Below, in pieces: positions 1 to 13,100 of a stretch of DNA of 64,000 bases (position 1 is the stretch's first letter; each line of letters begins with the position of its first letter). This DNA is from Brachionus plicatilis (Eukaryota; Rotifera; Eurotatoria; Ploima; Brachionidae), in NCBI GenBank assembly GCA_010279815.1, contig QEOQ01000256.1, forward strand, positions 553,973 to 617,972. Direction: 5' to 3'. Under the pieces are notes generated by a model. That model was given only the letters and a program-made list of their open reading frames with translations, ran no database searches and was not told the DNA's origin. A program made the position numbers and the translations under genes.

Positions 1-28
1 GCATTGTGAAATTTCATTCTAAACTTCC

Positions 29-291
29 ATTACAAAAATAAAAAAGTTTTATAGCTTTTGTTCTAAAAGTCAAAAACTTGTTCTGTTAATGAAACATAGT
101 GAAACAACTTTTGTTTCACCTCCTGAAAAAGTCTGCAAATTAATTTCATTTTATTTTTAACACTTTTAATTAGGGTGCAATCTTGCAGTATTCTCAGTTG
201 ATGAAACAAAAGTTGTTTCACTTTGTATCATTAACAAAATAAGTTTTTGACTTTTAGAACAAAAGTTATAAAACTTTTTTATTTTTGTAAT
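29..291. repeat. Foldback (MITE-like) element with 90-bp inverted arms
   Basis: Arm 29-118 is the near-perfect reverse complement of arm 202-291 (both contain the words GTTGTTTCACT / AAGTTTTTGACTTTTAGAA in one orientation). About 83 bp lie between them. No coding potential. The structure is a short hairpin-type non-autonomous DNA transposon; target-site duplication not identified. Confidence 0.75.
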
Positions 292-2700
292 CTTTTGCAG
301 TAGTTCCGAAAAATAAACTAAATTGTATTAATAATTAAATTAATTAAAGTAAGTGAAAATTATTCACAAAAATTGATAAATAATGGTAAACAGTGTTAAA
401 TTATTTTTCTTTTTTTATCAAACTTAAATAAAATTTTTATTAAATCTAAAACTTTTCAGCTTTATGAGGAATACAATTGATAGCAAAGTATTGACACAAA
501 TGATTAGAAGTAAAATACAGAGGATTAAATGACAAGAATATTGAGTTTTTGTAAAAATTTAAAGAAAAAATTTCAAAAAATAATCGAATAAACAATAAAA
601 AGATAAGTCATGCAAATAAATTTATTTCATTCTATTTTTTTTAAGTGGGAATCAATTAATTCGATTGATATCCTGCCTAAGTTCATTTATCTTATTTTAA
701 ATATATTAACCCAAAAGGATCTAAAATAATTTGTTGACAATTACAGTAACATTTCACTAATTTAGACATAAAAAATTGAAAAATACCTTATTTTAGGCTT
801 CATTCTGTTAAGGTGATATATTCAGCATTCTACTGATGTCGAATATCCAAAGCTTGTGAAATATCATCTAAAATCGAGTTTTTACCCTATTTAAATTTTT
901 ATTTTAAACTTAACTTTAAAATATGTATTTTAATAATTTCAAATAAAAAATTTCTTATAAAAATAATTTTTTAAATTAATTTATTTAAGTTTTTGACTAA
1001 ATAATACAAAAACCGATTCAAATTTGATTTTTTTAGGCATTGTCAATTATTGAAAAAAGAACAAAAAATAAAATTTAAAATTTAAATACTTTTTTGTTTA
1101 GGTCTAAAACTCATTCAGCGAATAAACCAGCTTATACACTTTGAATCACTCAAGTAATGACTCTAATTTGCAACAATACTGTAAGTCTGCAAAGCGCTTT
1201 ATGCATTACCAAATCATTAAAGTTAAAAAGCAGAGTTGAAGCAGGGACTTAATTTGAGCGATACAAAAATTTGCATCGAGAGATTTTGTAGAATAAGTTT
1301 AAGATCTAAACATAAAATTTTTTCCTCTTTTTTTTATTCAAAATATTACTTAATATTCCGATGTTCATTGTTTTTTGAATAGTTTAAATTTAAATTTTAA
1401 ATTTTTTTTCTCTCAATTTTTGATTTAAAAACACAATAACTATTTTTTTAAATTTTTATGGCATTGCAAATTTGGAAAAAAAAAACAAAAAGTTTAAAAA
1501 AAAATAATTTTTTTGTTAAGGTCTAAAAATCTGCAAAGCTAATAGCAAATGATTCTAATTAAACTCTGATGTGTTATTTTAATTTTAATTTTTTTTGTAA
1601 TTGGTTCCAAAATTCAAAATGGCAGTTTTATAAGCTAGATAAATGAATTTAAATTTCACTTATATCATTTCAAGATAAAAATTTTTTAAAGAATATAAAT
1701 CAATTAAATTTTTTATTCTTTTTTAACAAAATATGAATTATATTCCTGATGTTCATCACTATTTGAGTGTTTTAAAAACAAAATTTTCTTATCTTTTTAA
1801 TTTTTTCTCTCGATTTTCGATTAATCAACAGACCAGCTTGCTAGCTTAAATTTCTTTTAAAAAATTCAATAAATTTTTTAATTAACTTTCCCTCTTTTTT
1901 TCAAAATATAGATTGTTTTTTAATCTTTAAAAATTTTTTTTTCTCTTAGCTTTTGATTAAATAACAAAAAAGCTATTTTTTAAATTTTTATGATAGTGAA
2001 TTTTGGCATGGATAGACAATGAGATTTTGCTATTAAAAAAACGTTTTCCTTTTTGTACTTTATCAGTATTTTAATAACTACATAAAAGATTAAACCGATT
2101 ATTAAACCGTATGTTATAGATAAGAGAAACATTAATAATAATCTTAATTTTTAATATGAAAACTTTTCATGTTATGATAACAAAAAGTATGCAAAGTACA
2201 AAAATGAACAGGGCCAAATAACTTAATATTTAGAAAAAGTATAGTAAAATGGGGTAAATTCGATATTTCTTGAGTTTCAAACGTTTTATTGATTAAAAAT
2301 TATTGATTTGAGAATTAAATCTAATTGTACAATAATTGTTATTAAAATATAAAGTAAGAATTGTCAGACATATCGTAAATTGCTACAAAAATATAAATAA
2401 TAAATTATAAACTAGTTATATGATTGAACAAGATAGAGACTTCTTTTATTCAAAGGGGTCTAGGGAGTGGAAATTTAATTGGATTGGTATTATTTGATAG
2501 GATTAAAAAAATTTAAACATTTTCGGTCAATTTTGAAAAAAAATTTTATTAAAATAAAAAAACTTAAAAAAATTTAAAAATATATAAATTTAGTTTTATA
2601 TATATTTAAAAAGAATGAGGTTTGTTAACGGTTTAACCCCAACGGTTGGGGTAAAAGTGATAAAATACAAAAAACAAATAAAAGATGAGTAAAAAAAATA
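292..2700. other. AT-rich noncoding DNA with diverged tandem copies
   Basis: No ORF with coding character. Between about 900 and 2000 the same order of words recurs at intervals of roughly 130-420 bp (a GGCATTG..AATT word, a run of A, then TTTTTGTTtAGGTCTAAAA, then TTTTTTCTCTC-ATTTTTGATTAAA), which suggests an old, diverged tandem duplication. Nothing else recognised. Confidence 0.4.
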
Positions 2701-3265
2701 ATAAATCAAATTAATTTCAATTCTATATTATTTACATTTTTTCGAAAAATAAAATTCACTTTTCGGATCAAACTTTTTAGGTTGACATTTAGCACATGAC
2801 TAGTTAGAGTATCCTTCATACGAAATCCATTTAGATTATCGGAAACGAATTATTGTTTACACTTGAAACAATTTTTTTCATTATTTAAACTCATATTTGG
2901 CTCTACTACTAGATCTACATTTGGGGCTGGATCATTACTTGTAGCTTTATCAGACTTTTTTCTTTTTTTTTTCTTTTTTTGAAAGCTCTTCTTCTTCTTA
3001 TTTTTTCAAAACTTTACCACCTTCTTTTGGAACCCAAGGCGTTGAACCGCTTCCACACGCAGGTCTTTTGTACTTTTCATGTGTTCTATCATGAAGATTG
3101 GAATATGGAATATTGAATCTAATTGCCGCTTGATATATATATATTAAGTTTCTTATTTTTAATTTCGTTTATGGCTTTATTCAGTGACTCGTCAGTGTAT
3201 TTTTATTGGTAGCAAGTTTATTTTTAAAGTTTGTTCTTTGCATTTTTAAAATTGAAAAAATGAAA
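2700..3265 (-). pseudogene. Psq-type helix-turn-helix transposon gene remnant
   Basis: Read on the minus strand, 3210-2985 encodes KYTDESLNKAINEIKNKKLN, then after a frame slip QAAIRFNIPYSNLHDRTHEK and RPACGSGSTPWVPKEGG. The pattern (x-TDESLxKAIxEIK...IxxAAxxFNIPYSxLxDR, then a G-rich linker) is that of Psq/CENP-B-like helix-turn-helix domains found at the N-terminus of pogo-type DDE transposases and related invertebrate proteins. The frame slip lies in an (AT)6 run at about 3133-3146, followed downstream by a stop and a lysine/serine-rich stretch. The DDE catalytic core is not visible. Best read as a broken transposon fragment rather than a working gene. Confidence 0.6.
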
Positions 3266-3481
3266 TCAGGGTCAAAAATTACTCACGTCAAATGGTCATT
3301 GTTTAAAAAAAAAAATTTTCGTAATTTTACGTAATTTAACGTAAAATTACCGGAAATTACGTAATTTCACGTAAAAAGTAAAAATTCCAAAAAATTCTAC
3401 TTTTTTTGAGAATTTTGACATTTTTTGACTTTTTTGAAATTTTTTGGTCCTGAATTCGAAAAAAAAAAACAAACTTTTTTT

Positions 3482-4406
3482 CACGTAAAATTACGTGAAA
3501 TTTTATTTAATAGTGGTAAATTTTTGTAATTTTTAATAAAAAAAAGTAAAAAAAAAGTAAAATTTTTAAATCTTTGGAAAAATTTTTACGGAATTTTATT
3601 TTTTTTATTTTTATCATTTTTAAAGCTGTCGCCAGTTTTTTTCTATGATTCTTTGAAATTTGAATTTTTTGGCACCAGCTTCAACAAATCTTCTTTAATA
3701 AAAAAAATAGAAAATTAAGGCTGTTTTTTTTTTCATTCATTGTAAATAAAGTTTGGTCTAATGATGCACGGTTTGATGCCTTTTCTCATTCAAGAGCTTA
3801 TATTAGTCTATATTAAATTATATTTTTACTTTACTCGAGAAACAAAAAACGACGGCCATAACTTCGTGATTGCTTTCATTAGCTTTAACACTTTTAAACC
3901 CAATAAACCGCAAAAACCTAAAAAAAATTTAAATTTTTTTCAGGTTTTTTCAAATTTATGGTGTAAATGTAATTTATGCGTTTTATGGTGTAAATGCTCA
4001 TGAAAACAATCACGTATTTTTTGACGTTTTGTTCGACGTTTTTTGTTTCTCGAGTAAAGTAAAAATATAATTTAATATAGACTAATATAAGCTCTTGAAT
4101 GAGAAAAGGCATCAAACCGTGCATCATTAGACCAAACTTTATTTACAATGAATGAAAAAAAAAACAGCCTTAATTTTCTATTTTTTTTATTAAAGAAGAT
4201 TTGTTGAAGCTGGTGCCAAAAAATTCAAATTTCAAAGAATCATAGAAAAAAACTGGCGACAGCTTTAAAAATGATAAAAATAAAAAAAATAAAATTCCGT
4301 AAAAATTTTTCCAAAGATTTAAAAATTTTACTTTTTTTTTACTTTTTTTTATTAAAAATTACAAAAATTTACCACTATTAAATAAAATTTCACGCAATTT
4401 TACGTG
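3482..4406. mobile_element. Large foldback element with 370-bp near-identical arms
   Basis: Arm 3482-3851 and arm 4037-4406 are reverse complements over 370 bp with only a few differences; 185 bp separate them. The outer ends carry CACGTAAAATTACGTG-type palindromes and more ACGTAATTT motifs flank the left side (3316-3380). Because of the symmetry, both strands carry a short ORF starting MMHGLMPFLIQELIL (3761 on +, 4127 on -); these are mirror-image by-products and not genes. High arm identity suggests recent insertion or gene conversion between the arms. Confidence 0.85.
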
Positions 4407-4477
4407 AAATTACGTAAAAACAGTTTTTCGTAGCAGTACTGAATTACCCCTTGTTCGTTTCAAGCCGTATATACTAT

Positions 4478-4653
4478 ACAGTACAAATTAAAACTGACTT
4501 CTACTCATTTTGTTCTTCGATTATTCTTCAACTTTTCCTCAATTCTTCCTCGACTCTTTCTTTTCTTCAACTCTTCCTAAAGGAAAAGTGAGGAAAGGAA
4601 AAACTGAGGAAGAGTCGAGGAAAGGAAATGTACAAGTTAGTTAGTTGTACTGT
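4478..4653. repeat. Polypyrimidine/polypurine hairpin MITE, copy 1
   Basis: Short inverted ends ACAGTACAA (4478) and TTGTACTGT (4653) bound a block in which a pyrimidine run (TTCTTCAACTTTTCCTC..., about 4515-4575) is followed by its purine complement (GAGGAAAGG..GAGTCGAGG, about 4580-4627), so one strand folds into a long hairpin. A related copy is at 55431-55606. Confidence 0.65.
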
Positions 4654-5165
4654 ACAAAAAGTACAGAAAGGATTTTTCCTTTTTAATATTCTCATTGTCT
4701 ATAGCTCAATTTTGGAACAAAGAAAAAATATTTTAAATGTTAGATCATTTTCAGGCTGTTATAAATTAAAATTTAAAATTTTTCTATAATTTTTTACTTT
4801 TAAAAAAAATAAAAAAAAAGTCCTCCCCCAATTTTCCATTAAATAACACAAAAACTAGTTCAAATTTAAATTTTCTTCTCAAGCAAGCTTAGCACAAATT
4901 TAGACCATGAGCATTCTAAATATACTCTACTTTACATAATCTATAAGCAAGCGTTTAAGCTGGAAAAAAAGAGCAAAACTGCAAGACTTGAAAAAATTAA
5001 AATTTGAAAAAAATTTAAATTAAATTAAAATTTAAAAATTTAAATTATTTAAGTTAAAAAAAAATTAAAAAAATTTAAAATAAAATTTTTTTTTTTTTTA
5101 AATTTAAAAATTTAAATTATTCAAGTTAAAAAAAATTAAAAAAAATTTTAAAAAATTTTCCAAAG
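4654..5165. other. AT-rich DNA before the first visible CEP350 exon
   Basis: Low-complexity A/T runs, including repeated TTTAAATTATTCAAGTTAAAA words near 5040 and 5110. It ends at the splice acceptor TTTTCCAAAG just before 5166, where base composition switches sharply to coding type. No upstream CEP350 exon was recognised in 1-5165. Confidence 0.4.
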
Positions 5166-7180
5166 ATAAAACACCGCGAAGCCGGGCTGATCCAAAGTCG
5201 AAAAATTCACCAATGATCCCGAAGGAGAAGTTGACGCGCAAGACCACCTCAGGCAAAACGACGAGCAGCGAGTGCCAGCCCCATTTCACATCCCTTAAAA
5301 ATCTAGACCCGAAGCGATCGACCAGCGAGTACGACGCAAAGTACGAGTTTTGCCAGGCGGGCAGCAGCGCCTCCTTCCACCAGCAGCGCATTCTGCACAA
5401 AGAAACAGAGCAGCTGGCGGCCACATCGAGCAAGCGGCACTTGTCGTCGGCCTCGTTCAGCACCGGGACGGAGCCGCGGCACCACGACTTTGCGAAGCCA
5501 GCGAGCCGCAAGACCGCCTTTGGCAAGCACGAGCACGCCGAGCTCAACGTCAAAGAAGAGACTGACCGGCTGCTCGGCCTGAGCTGCGCGGGCAAGCGGC
5601 AAAAAAGGCCCGATGAGCCAAAGTGCAGCGCCATTATCACGACCAGCTCGTGGCGCATCGGCGAAAACCTCGCCCAGAAGCACATGAAGCCCGAGCCGGA
5701 CAAAACCATGCCCGCTCACCCCTACCAAGTGCAGTACAACCCGCGCAGCAACAGTGCGCCCGTCAACCAGTCGCCGCACGCGCCCAAAAAGACCAAGCGC
5801 ACCGAGTGCCATCTGGTGGCGTCTGTGGCGCCCAAAAAGCCCGCCGCCACCAGTCCCCAGGCCAACAAGTCCAAGTCAAAGCCCTACGATCTAAACGACA
5901 TTCAAAAGTACATCCAGAGCCAGAAGAACAAGCGTCTGCACGACACCAAGTCAGAAAAAGAAAAGCAGAAGATGCAGGACGAGGAGAGAAAAAAAAAACT
6001 GCAGGAATTGTACAGAAAACAGCGGCTACAGGCGCTCAAATCGGCCCAGATCGCTTCCACTTCCAAGCTGAACAATTCTGGTGAAAAGGCGAACAGTTCG
6101 AACAACTCGAGCAAATTGTACGACCAGGACATGTCCAAGATTTTGATGGAGCGCATCAGCCACCTGTTGAACGACAATGACAAGCTTGTGGAAAAACAGA
6201 GAAAGCAGATGGTTGGCGAAAAGCACAAGGCGAGAAAAAAGGTTGACTTTGGCACGGACGAGGCGGACTTGGATCATGACATGGAACAAAATGAGTCGTC
6301 CACGTCGTCCGCCAGTCTTGGCACTGTGAACAATTCAGTGAGTGTGACACCCAAGCAGAACAATGGAAAGACATCGCTCAAGCATGACAGACTGAAAAAA
6401 ATATGCTCAATGGCACTGGACCTGCAGACCAAGCTTCAGCAGACCAAGCTCAAATTGTTCGGCTTTAATCCCACCGATGACGAGGACATGATTGAGTATT
6501 ACAAGAAGAGTGACAACGACACCTTTGTCACATCGACCAAGAACGAGCATGAAGAGGCCGAGGACGGGCCGGAAATGGACGCCATTCAGTTGGACAGAGT
6601 GTTCAAGCAGGACGTGCGCGAGACTAGAGGTGGTGGTGGACATGAAGAGATGGAAGTGAGTGGCGAGGATGTGTGGAGGCCGGGAGTTGGCAGTCTTAGA
6701 AGCTATAGGCTTGTGTTGACACCAGATTTGGCGGCGAGACGCATCCAGCATGCGTACAGGCTGTATCGGGCGCGTCGCAAGGCTCAACGAGCGCCCAAGA
6801 GGCTCAAGAAGGAGAATGTGAGGCCGCCGCCGCCGCCGCCACCACCGCCAATGCTCAAAGGCGAGCAGACCATGGGCCTTAATAGTCAAAAAGATGGATA
6901 CAGTTTTTTTAGTGTTTATAGGAAAAAAGGTGGATTTGGCGCCGCCGTGTCCGCCAGTGTGGCGCCGCTTCATCCGGCCTCAGCCAAGACCAAGCAAGAG
7001 AGTAACAATTATACGGATGATTTTATGACGTTCAATGAGACCAAGGGTGGCGAAGTGGACCGCTTGAGTACCATCAAGTCTTCGCTTTCGTCGTCGTCCG
7101 ACTCGACAAGTTTGTCTAAGTATATTACCAACTCGAAGAATTCTAAACATTTGAAGTTGTCTAAATCAGCTGAAATTCAG
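5166..7180 (+). CDS. CEP350: CEP350 exon A
   Basis: Begins at acceptor CCAAAG (phase 2 nt before first full codon) and ends at donor CAG|GTGAGA, phase 0. The frame before Met-5213 reads KTPRSRADPKSKNSP, coding-like, so the exon probably continues an earlier one. Contains the TTSSWR motif, the basic coiled coil around residues 225-270, an IQ-like ARRIQHAYRLYRARRK near residue 506 and poly-Pro near 537-545. Confidence 0.85.
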
Positions 7181-10100
7181 GTGAGAAAAATAATTCTAGT
7201 CATCTTATTTTAGATTAATTGAAAGGATGAATTTAATTAAATTTTTTTTTTTAATTTTTTTTTTATTTTTTTAAAAGCTATAGCTCCTTCAGATCATAAA
7301 AATAATATTTAAAAAAATTTAAGTCGTATTATTTTAGACTAATTAAAGGGCTGAATTTAATTAAATATTTTTTTAAAATTTTTTTTTAATTTTTTTAAAA
7401 GATAAAGCTCCTTCAGAATATAAAAATAATATTAAAAAAAATTTAAGTCATCTTATTTTAGACTAATTAAGGGGTTAAATTTAATCAAATATTTATTAAA
7501 ATTTTCTTAACATTTTTTTCGAGCTTTAACTCCTTAAGATCATAGAAATATTAATAAAAAAAAGCCGGTTTTGTGAATTTCAAAAACAAATTGAATAAAA
7601 ATTATTCTTTTTTTAGTCAATTAAAATTAGGCTTAGTTTTTTGGTAGCAGCTAATTATATTTTATAGTATCTAATTTTTAGTAGATAAAAATATTGTAGA
7701 TAATTATTTTTCTCAGTAGCAAAATAAATTGATTAACAGATAAATGTTTTCTTCAGTAGATAGATGTTGTCAATTAAAAGATAACATTTAATTTAATTAC
7801 AGGAAAATGTTCTGTACCTGTTCCTCTAAATATAACTGATCAAGTAGCTTTTCAAGTAGATTTCTGGTAATTTTATGTAAATTTACGTAAAAATTAATAA
7901 AAATGAAAAGACCAAAAAAAAGCGCAATTATTTGAATTTTTTATTATTTTCTAATAAATTTTGAATAAAGTAGTTCCTAATTATTTATTTATATTTTACG
8001 AAACGTTGCTTTTTTTTCTATTATTTACTAATTTTTACGTAAATTTACGTTTTAAAAAATTAACTTTTGATAAAATATAAACAAATTAATAGGAACTACT
8101 TTTTTCAAAATTTATTAGAAAATAAAAAAAAATTCAAAAAATTTAGCTCTTTTATGCTCTTTTCATTTTTACTAATTTTTACGTTTAATTATCAAAAATC
8201 CACTTTTCAAATCGGCACTGTATCTTTGATTTTGGTTATTTTTTTAAATGTGATTAAATTAGCTGCTATCAAAAAAAAATATATGCTTATAAAAAAAAAA
8301 ATTCTTTTTTCTGAAATAATTTATCTTTTTTCATAGTTAAAATTAGGTACGAAAGAATATAATTAGCTGCTACCAAAAAATATTTTCATTAAAATTATAG
8401 TTAATAAAAATCATTAGAAAAAACACCGCAATAAAGTGCAACATGCTTTGTTGCACCTTTTTTGCCTAAAATGTAATTTTTATTTTCTTTATTTTTTAAG
8501 AAATCAAATCAATAATCTATTTAGATCTTATCGATTCGTTTTTGTTGTCATTTTTTACATGAGAAAAATTACTTTAGGTAAAAAAGATGCAACAAAATAT
8601 ATTGCACTATATTGCGGAATTTTTTTTAATATTTTTTATTAACTTTAATTTTAATTTATTAAAAAAAAGAAAAATTTCTGTACAATTTGTTTTTGAAATT
8701 CACAATTCCAAAAAAGCTAGTCATCTTATTTTAGTCTATTTTATGGGTTAATTTTAATTAAATATTTCTTAAAAATTTTCTTGTCATTTTTTTCGAGCTT
8801 TAGCTCCTTCAGATTATAGAAATAATAATAAAAAAAATTTTAGTCTAATTTAAGATTTTAATTTAATGGGATTTTTTTTGGGTATTTTTTAAAGCTGTAT
8901 ATCCTACGGGTCTTACTAAAACACTAACCCCACTGTTTTACTAGTAAAATATTTTTTAAAAGTTTTAATATAGTTTTGAATTTTCTGTACATTTTCCAAA
9001 ATTTTTAATTTTTATGAAAATTGAATTTTTTATATTAAAAACCTGACCCCCAAAATGCTTATAGTGAATTTCAAAAGGCTTTCCAAAAATGTGTCTAGTT
9101 TTTGTCCAGGATGTCCTATAATCGTGGTAAGTAGAGGGATCAAGTTTTTATAAAAGTAAAATTTTGTTTTTTCGGTAACAATATTGAAATTAAGAAAAAA
9201 AAATTTATCTTATTTAAAAAGCTGAGAAAATTCTGAATCGAAAGGTATGCCGTATTAGAATTTTTTTCGAATCGTTTCTTGTTTTTGAATTTTACAAAAT
9301 ATAAAAAATTCAATTTTCAAAAAAAATAAAAATCTTGGAAAAAACTAAATATGTTTAATTTTTAAAAAGTACAGAAAATTCAGAAATAAATTATATGTTA
9401 AAATTTTAAAAAATATTTTTGTAAAAAAAGTGGAGGTCAGGAAATTTTCAGAATTTGGGGGTTAGTGTTTTAGTAGGATCCGCTCCTTTCAATTCATAAA
9501 AAGATAATAAAAAAAAATTTAGTCGAATAAGTTTTTATAGAGGAATTTTGTACAAAAGAAGAGAAAAAAATGATTAAAAAAGAACATTAAAGTTTAAATT
9601 TCTGAAAATTATACATCAATCTTTTTTTATATTTTTAATTTAATTATGCATCTGTACATCAGAATCGGTTGAAATTCAGACAAAGAAATTTAATCATCAA
9701 ATGGCATGATACATTTTTCAATAATACTTGAAGTAAAAAATCCCAAAAAGAACTTGTTTTATCAATTAAAAATCAAACAGGAAAAAATTTAATAAAATTT
9801 AATCATTAAGTGATTAGATTAACTGATCTACACTTTATTTTCTTTGTTAAAAATCTAAAAACAAGATCGAATAATTAAAACACATTGAACTTTATTTGAT
9901 AACAATTCAAGAAAATCTGTTCGATAATTCTCTTAAAATTTGTCCCAAAGATTTCGATAACAAAATACAAAAGTACATTATAGAAAACTCAATTTATAAA
10001 AAAAAAACACTGAAAAACGATCAAATAATTTTATTTTTTAAAAGAGCTATTTAAAATTTAATTCTTTTTGATTTTTATCGATAAAACCAGTTCTTTTTTT

Positions 10101-13100
10101 GTCTTTTTTTACAGAAAAAAAATCATGTCAAATAATATTTTTTTTAAATTTAGAAAAAAATTCTTAATGTGAAAAAAACATTATTAAATTGAAAAATTAA
10201 ATAAAATAAATAAATAGAAATTTAATTCCTACTTAAATTTTCAGACTTTTTGATGTGAATTTCTAAAGGTGCAACATGAATTGTTGATTTTTATTATTTT
10301 TTATATTCTTTTGTACTGAATTTCAAGATATCAAATATTGAGACACCATATTCGACATAAATCACCCAATCATCCAAATTAAATTTAATCAAAATTTAAA
10401 ATTTTTGATTTAATTCTATTGTTTTGATCCATTTTTTGTGTAATTTTTTTTAGTAAAGAAAATTTGTCAATCGTGAGAAAGGGTAGACTATGATACATTT
10501 CTAACAGCAAGGGATATTTTCTTAAAAAGTTTTTCTAAAATAAATCAAATGTAAAACAAAACATAAGATATACGCTGTTAGTCAAGATCTTTAAGGCATA
10601 ACTTTAAATAAAATATATATAAATTATTTATTTATGATTTTTTGGAAATTTTTTAACCGATTTTAAAAAAGAAGGAACAATTTTTATTTTTTAGACCCAA
10701 ACCAAAAAATTTAATTTAATTTTAAATTTTTGATTTTTTTTTCTTTGTTTCAAAATTCTCAAGCCCATTAATTTGAACAATTTTAATCTATCTAAGAGAA
10801 CCCATATATTTATTTACTTTAATCTAAATAAAAAGAAAAAATAATTCATTGATTTTCTCCTTTTTTCTAATATCAAAATATACTATGAAAATTAAAAAAA
10901 AAACAAAGATCAAACAAAGAGAAAAAATTCTTAAAAAAATTTTTTATTTTTTTAAGTTAATTTTATCAGAGCGCTTTTTTCCTCTTAATTTTTACCAACT
11001 TTGGCAAAGAAATTACAGAAAAATTTATTTAAAAAACTGATATAAAAATTATTTAGAAAATAAATTCAAAATCTCTTCATCCTAATTTATTTAAATAAAC
11101 TTGAAAAAAAAAAATAAAAAAAATTTCTGCATTTCTAAGCCTGTACAAGATGATTCTTACGATTCAACCTCTGCTACCTCATCAAGCATTTCATCTAACT
11201 CAACAGTTACATCTAGTCACGTTAAAACAGCGTCATCAACTTCAAGGCAAAAATCAATCCGAAGTGAACAACCGTCCCAATTGCCTCAGCCACAAAAGCC
11301 CAAGACCCGAATTGTCCAAGAATCGGAGTCCAAAGACCCGAAACGGTACTCGCCAGCTTCTTTGGAACGGCTACTGCACGCTGGCATAAACTATTTGGAC
11401 ACGTTGAACACATCGGCCCTTCAGCTCGAAGAATTGGACAAAATCAAATGCATAGGCTTTGCCCAACAAGACACGGTGGCCCTTGCCCAATACTTAAAGG
11501 ACAAACAGCCTGTCAAGCAGGATCCTGGCCCCAAGGGAGACAAATTCCCCAAATCGAGGTCTTCTTCGCTCACTTCCAACTCTTCCTCATCTTCCTCGGC
11601 CTCAACAACTGTATCCACTTCGTCCTACAATGAGACTGAAGCAGACTCCAAGAACACCAAGTCAAATGGCAAAAAAAACTCCGAGAACCAAAGACCAAAA
11701 CACAAATCAGCTTTTGCTGAGCCCAAAGACTTGGAGCAAGACATTTCGATTATAAACACAGTATCTGAGTTGAATGACACCAAAACTGATACAAGGATCA
11801 AGACCGAAATTGACGAAGAAGAGATGGAGATGGAAAAATCATTCCGTCAAGTACTGCCATCCGAAATGCACATAAAAAAAACTCGCCAAGAATACAAAGA
11901 TCTCAAGGATCAGTCACAATACGATCTCAGCCAAAGCTCCATTTCTCAATATGAATCGCATCCAAGCAGTAGAATTTTTTAATGAAATTTTTCTGAATAA
12001 ATTTTTTTTTTTTTTAAACTTAATTTTTATCAAGTGCGGCTGAGTTTTGATGAAGACTCGTTCAAAAAATTCACCGGAGAAATTGTCAAAAAGTACATGC
12101 ACGAAGAAGAGCTTAGGTCGAAGCATCAGGCAGACTTGCTCAAGCTGAGAGAAAAGGCTTTGGTGGAAAAGACCAAGTCTGAGCTTGCCTGGCTCGAGCA
12201 GATGAAGAAAAAGGCGCAAGACAAGGGAGAGGACGAAAAGATGCCTCTGATTCTGAGAAAGGAAAAGGGAATCATTCAAAAATTAAAACAAGAACAGGTG
12301 AATTAAAATGGATTTTATTTTTTTCAAGTGGATACGTTTATTTATTTATTTTTAATAATTTTAACCATCGGCAATAAAAATAAGGGTATTTTTTTTTACT
12401 AAGAAGATTATCAGATGAAAATACGCAATTTTGATTTTATTAAGATTTATTTTTAATTCATCAGAATAAAGCCAAATTAAAGATATAATTTTTTAAGTAA
12501 GTTAGTGTGATCTCTTTAAGCTTTATTAATCAGCATTTTAAGGACTTAACAAAAAGAATTATTTGTCTCTATTTAATTTAATTTAATCACTTAGAATTTA
12601 AATTAATTACAGTTGACTTTTATTTTTAATTAACGATTTGAGTAATTGAAATGGTTTGTTGTTTAAAAAATGTAAAAAAAATAAAATTTTCTTCAATGTT
12701 AATTTAATTTGATTGATTGACAGTAAAATTTATTTAGAAATTTTTTTGGTGGACTTTTCTTGACTTGTGCACAAAAATTGGCTGAAATAATTAAAGCAGC
12801 GTAATGATTTTCAAGTTTTTATTTCTCTAAATTAAATAAAAATTTCTATTTCTATTAAAAAAAATTTTGAACTTCAGCTCGCTTTTCTTTATTTAGATAT
12901 GAAGCATTTTTGGAATTTTTGATCTCGAAAAATAAGATATTTAATGAAAGGACGATTGAACTTTTGTATTTTTTTCTTTCTGTTAATTTAATTAATTTGA
13001 TTTTTTACTTCCAAAAATTATCAATTTTATTTATTTGCTTTTTTCAATATCGTCGAATCTGGAGTTATTTTTATGAAAAAAAATTCTATTCTGAATCAAT

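Noticed and set aside
3761..4127. Two ORFs with the same start MMHGLMPFLIQELILVY on opposite strands
   Set aside because: They are mirror images caused by the inverted arms of the foldback element; no known domain and AT-rich composition.
5104..6973. Several long minus-strand ORFs opposite CEP350 exon A
   Set aside because: Shadow frames of a GC-rich coding exon; the plus strand carries the conserved motifs.
8067..8642. Short ORFs of 89 and 68 codons
   Set aside because: Phe/Lys/Ile-rich translations of A/T runs inside nested MITEs in a CEP350 intron.
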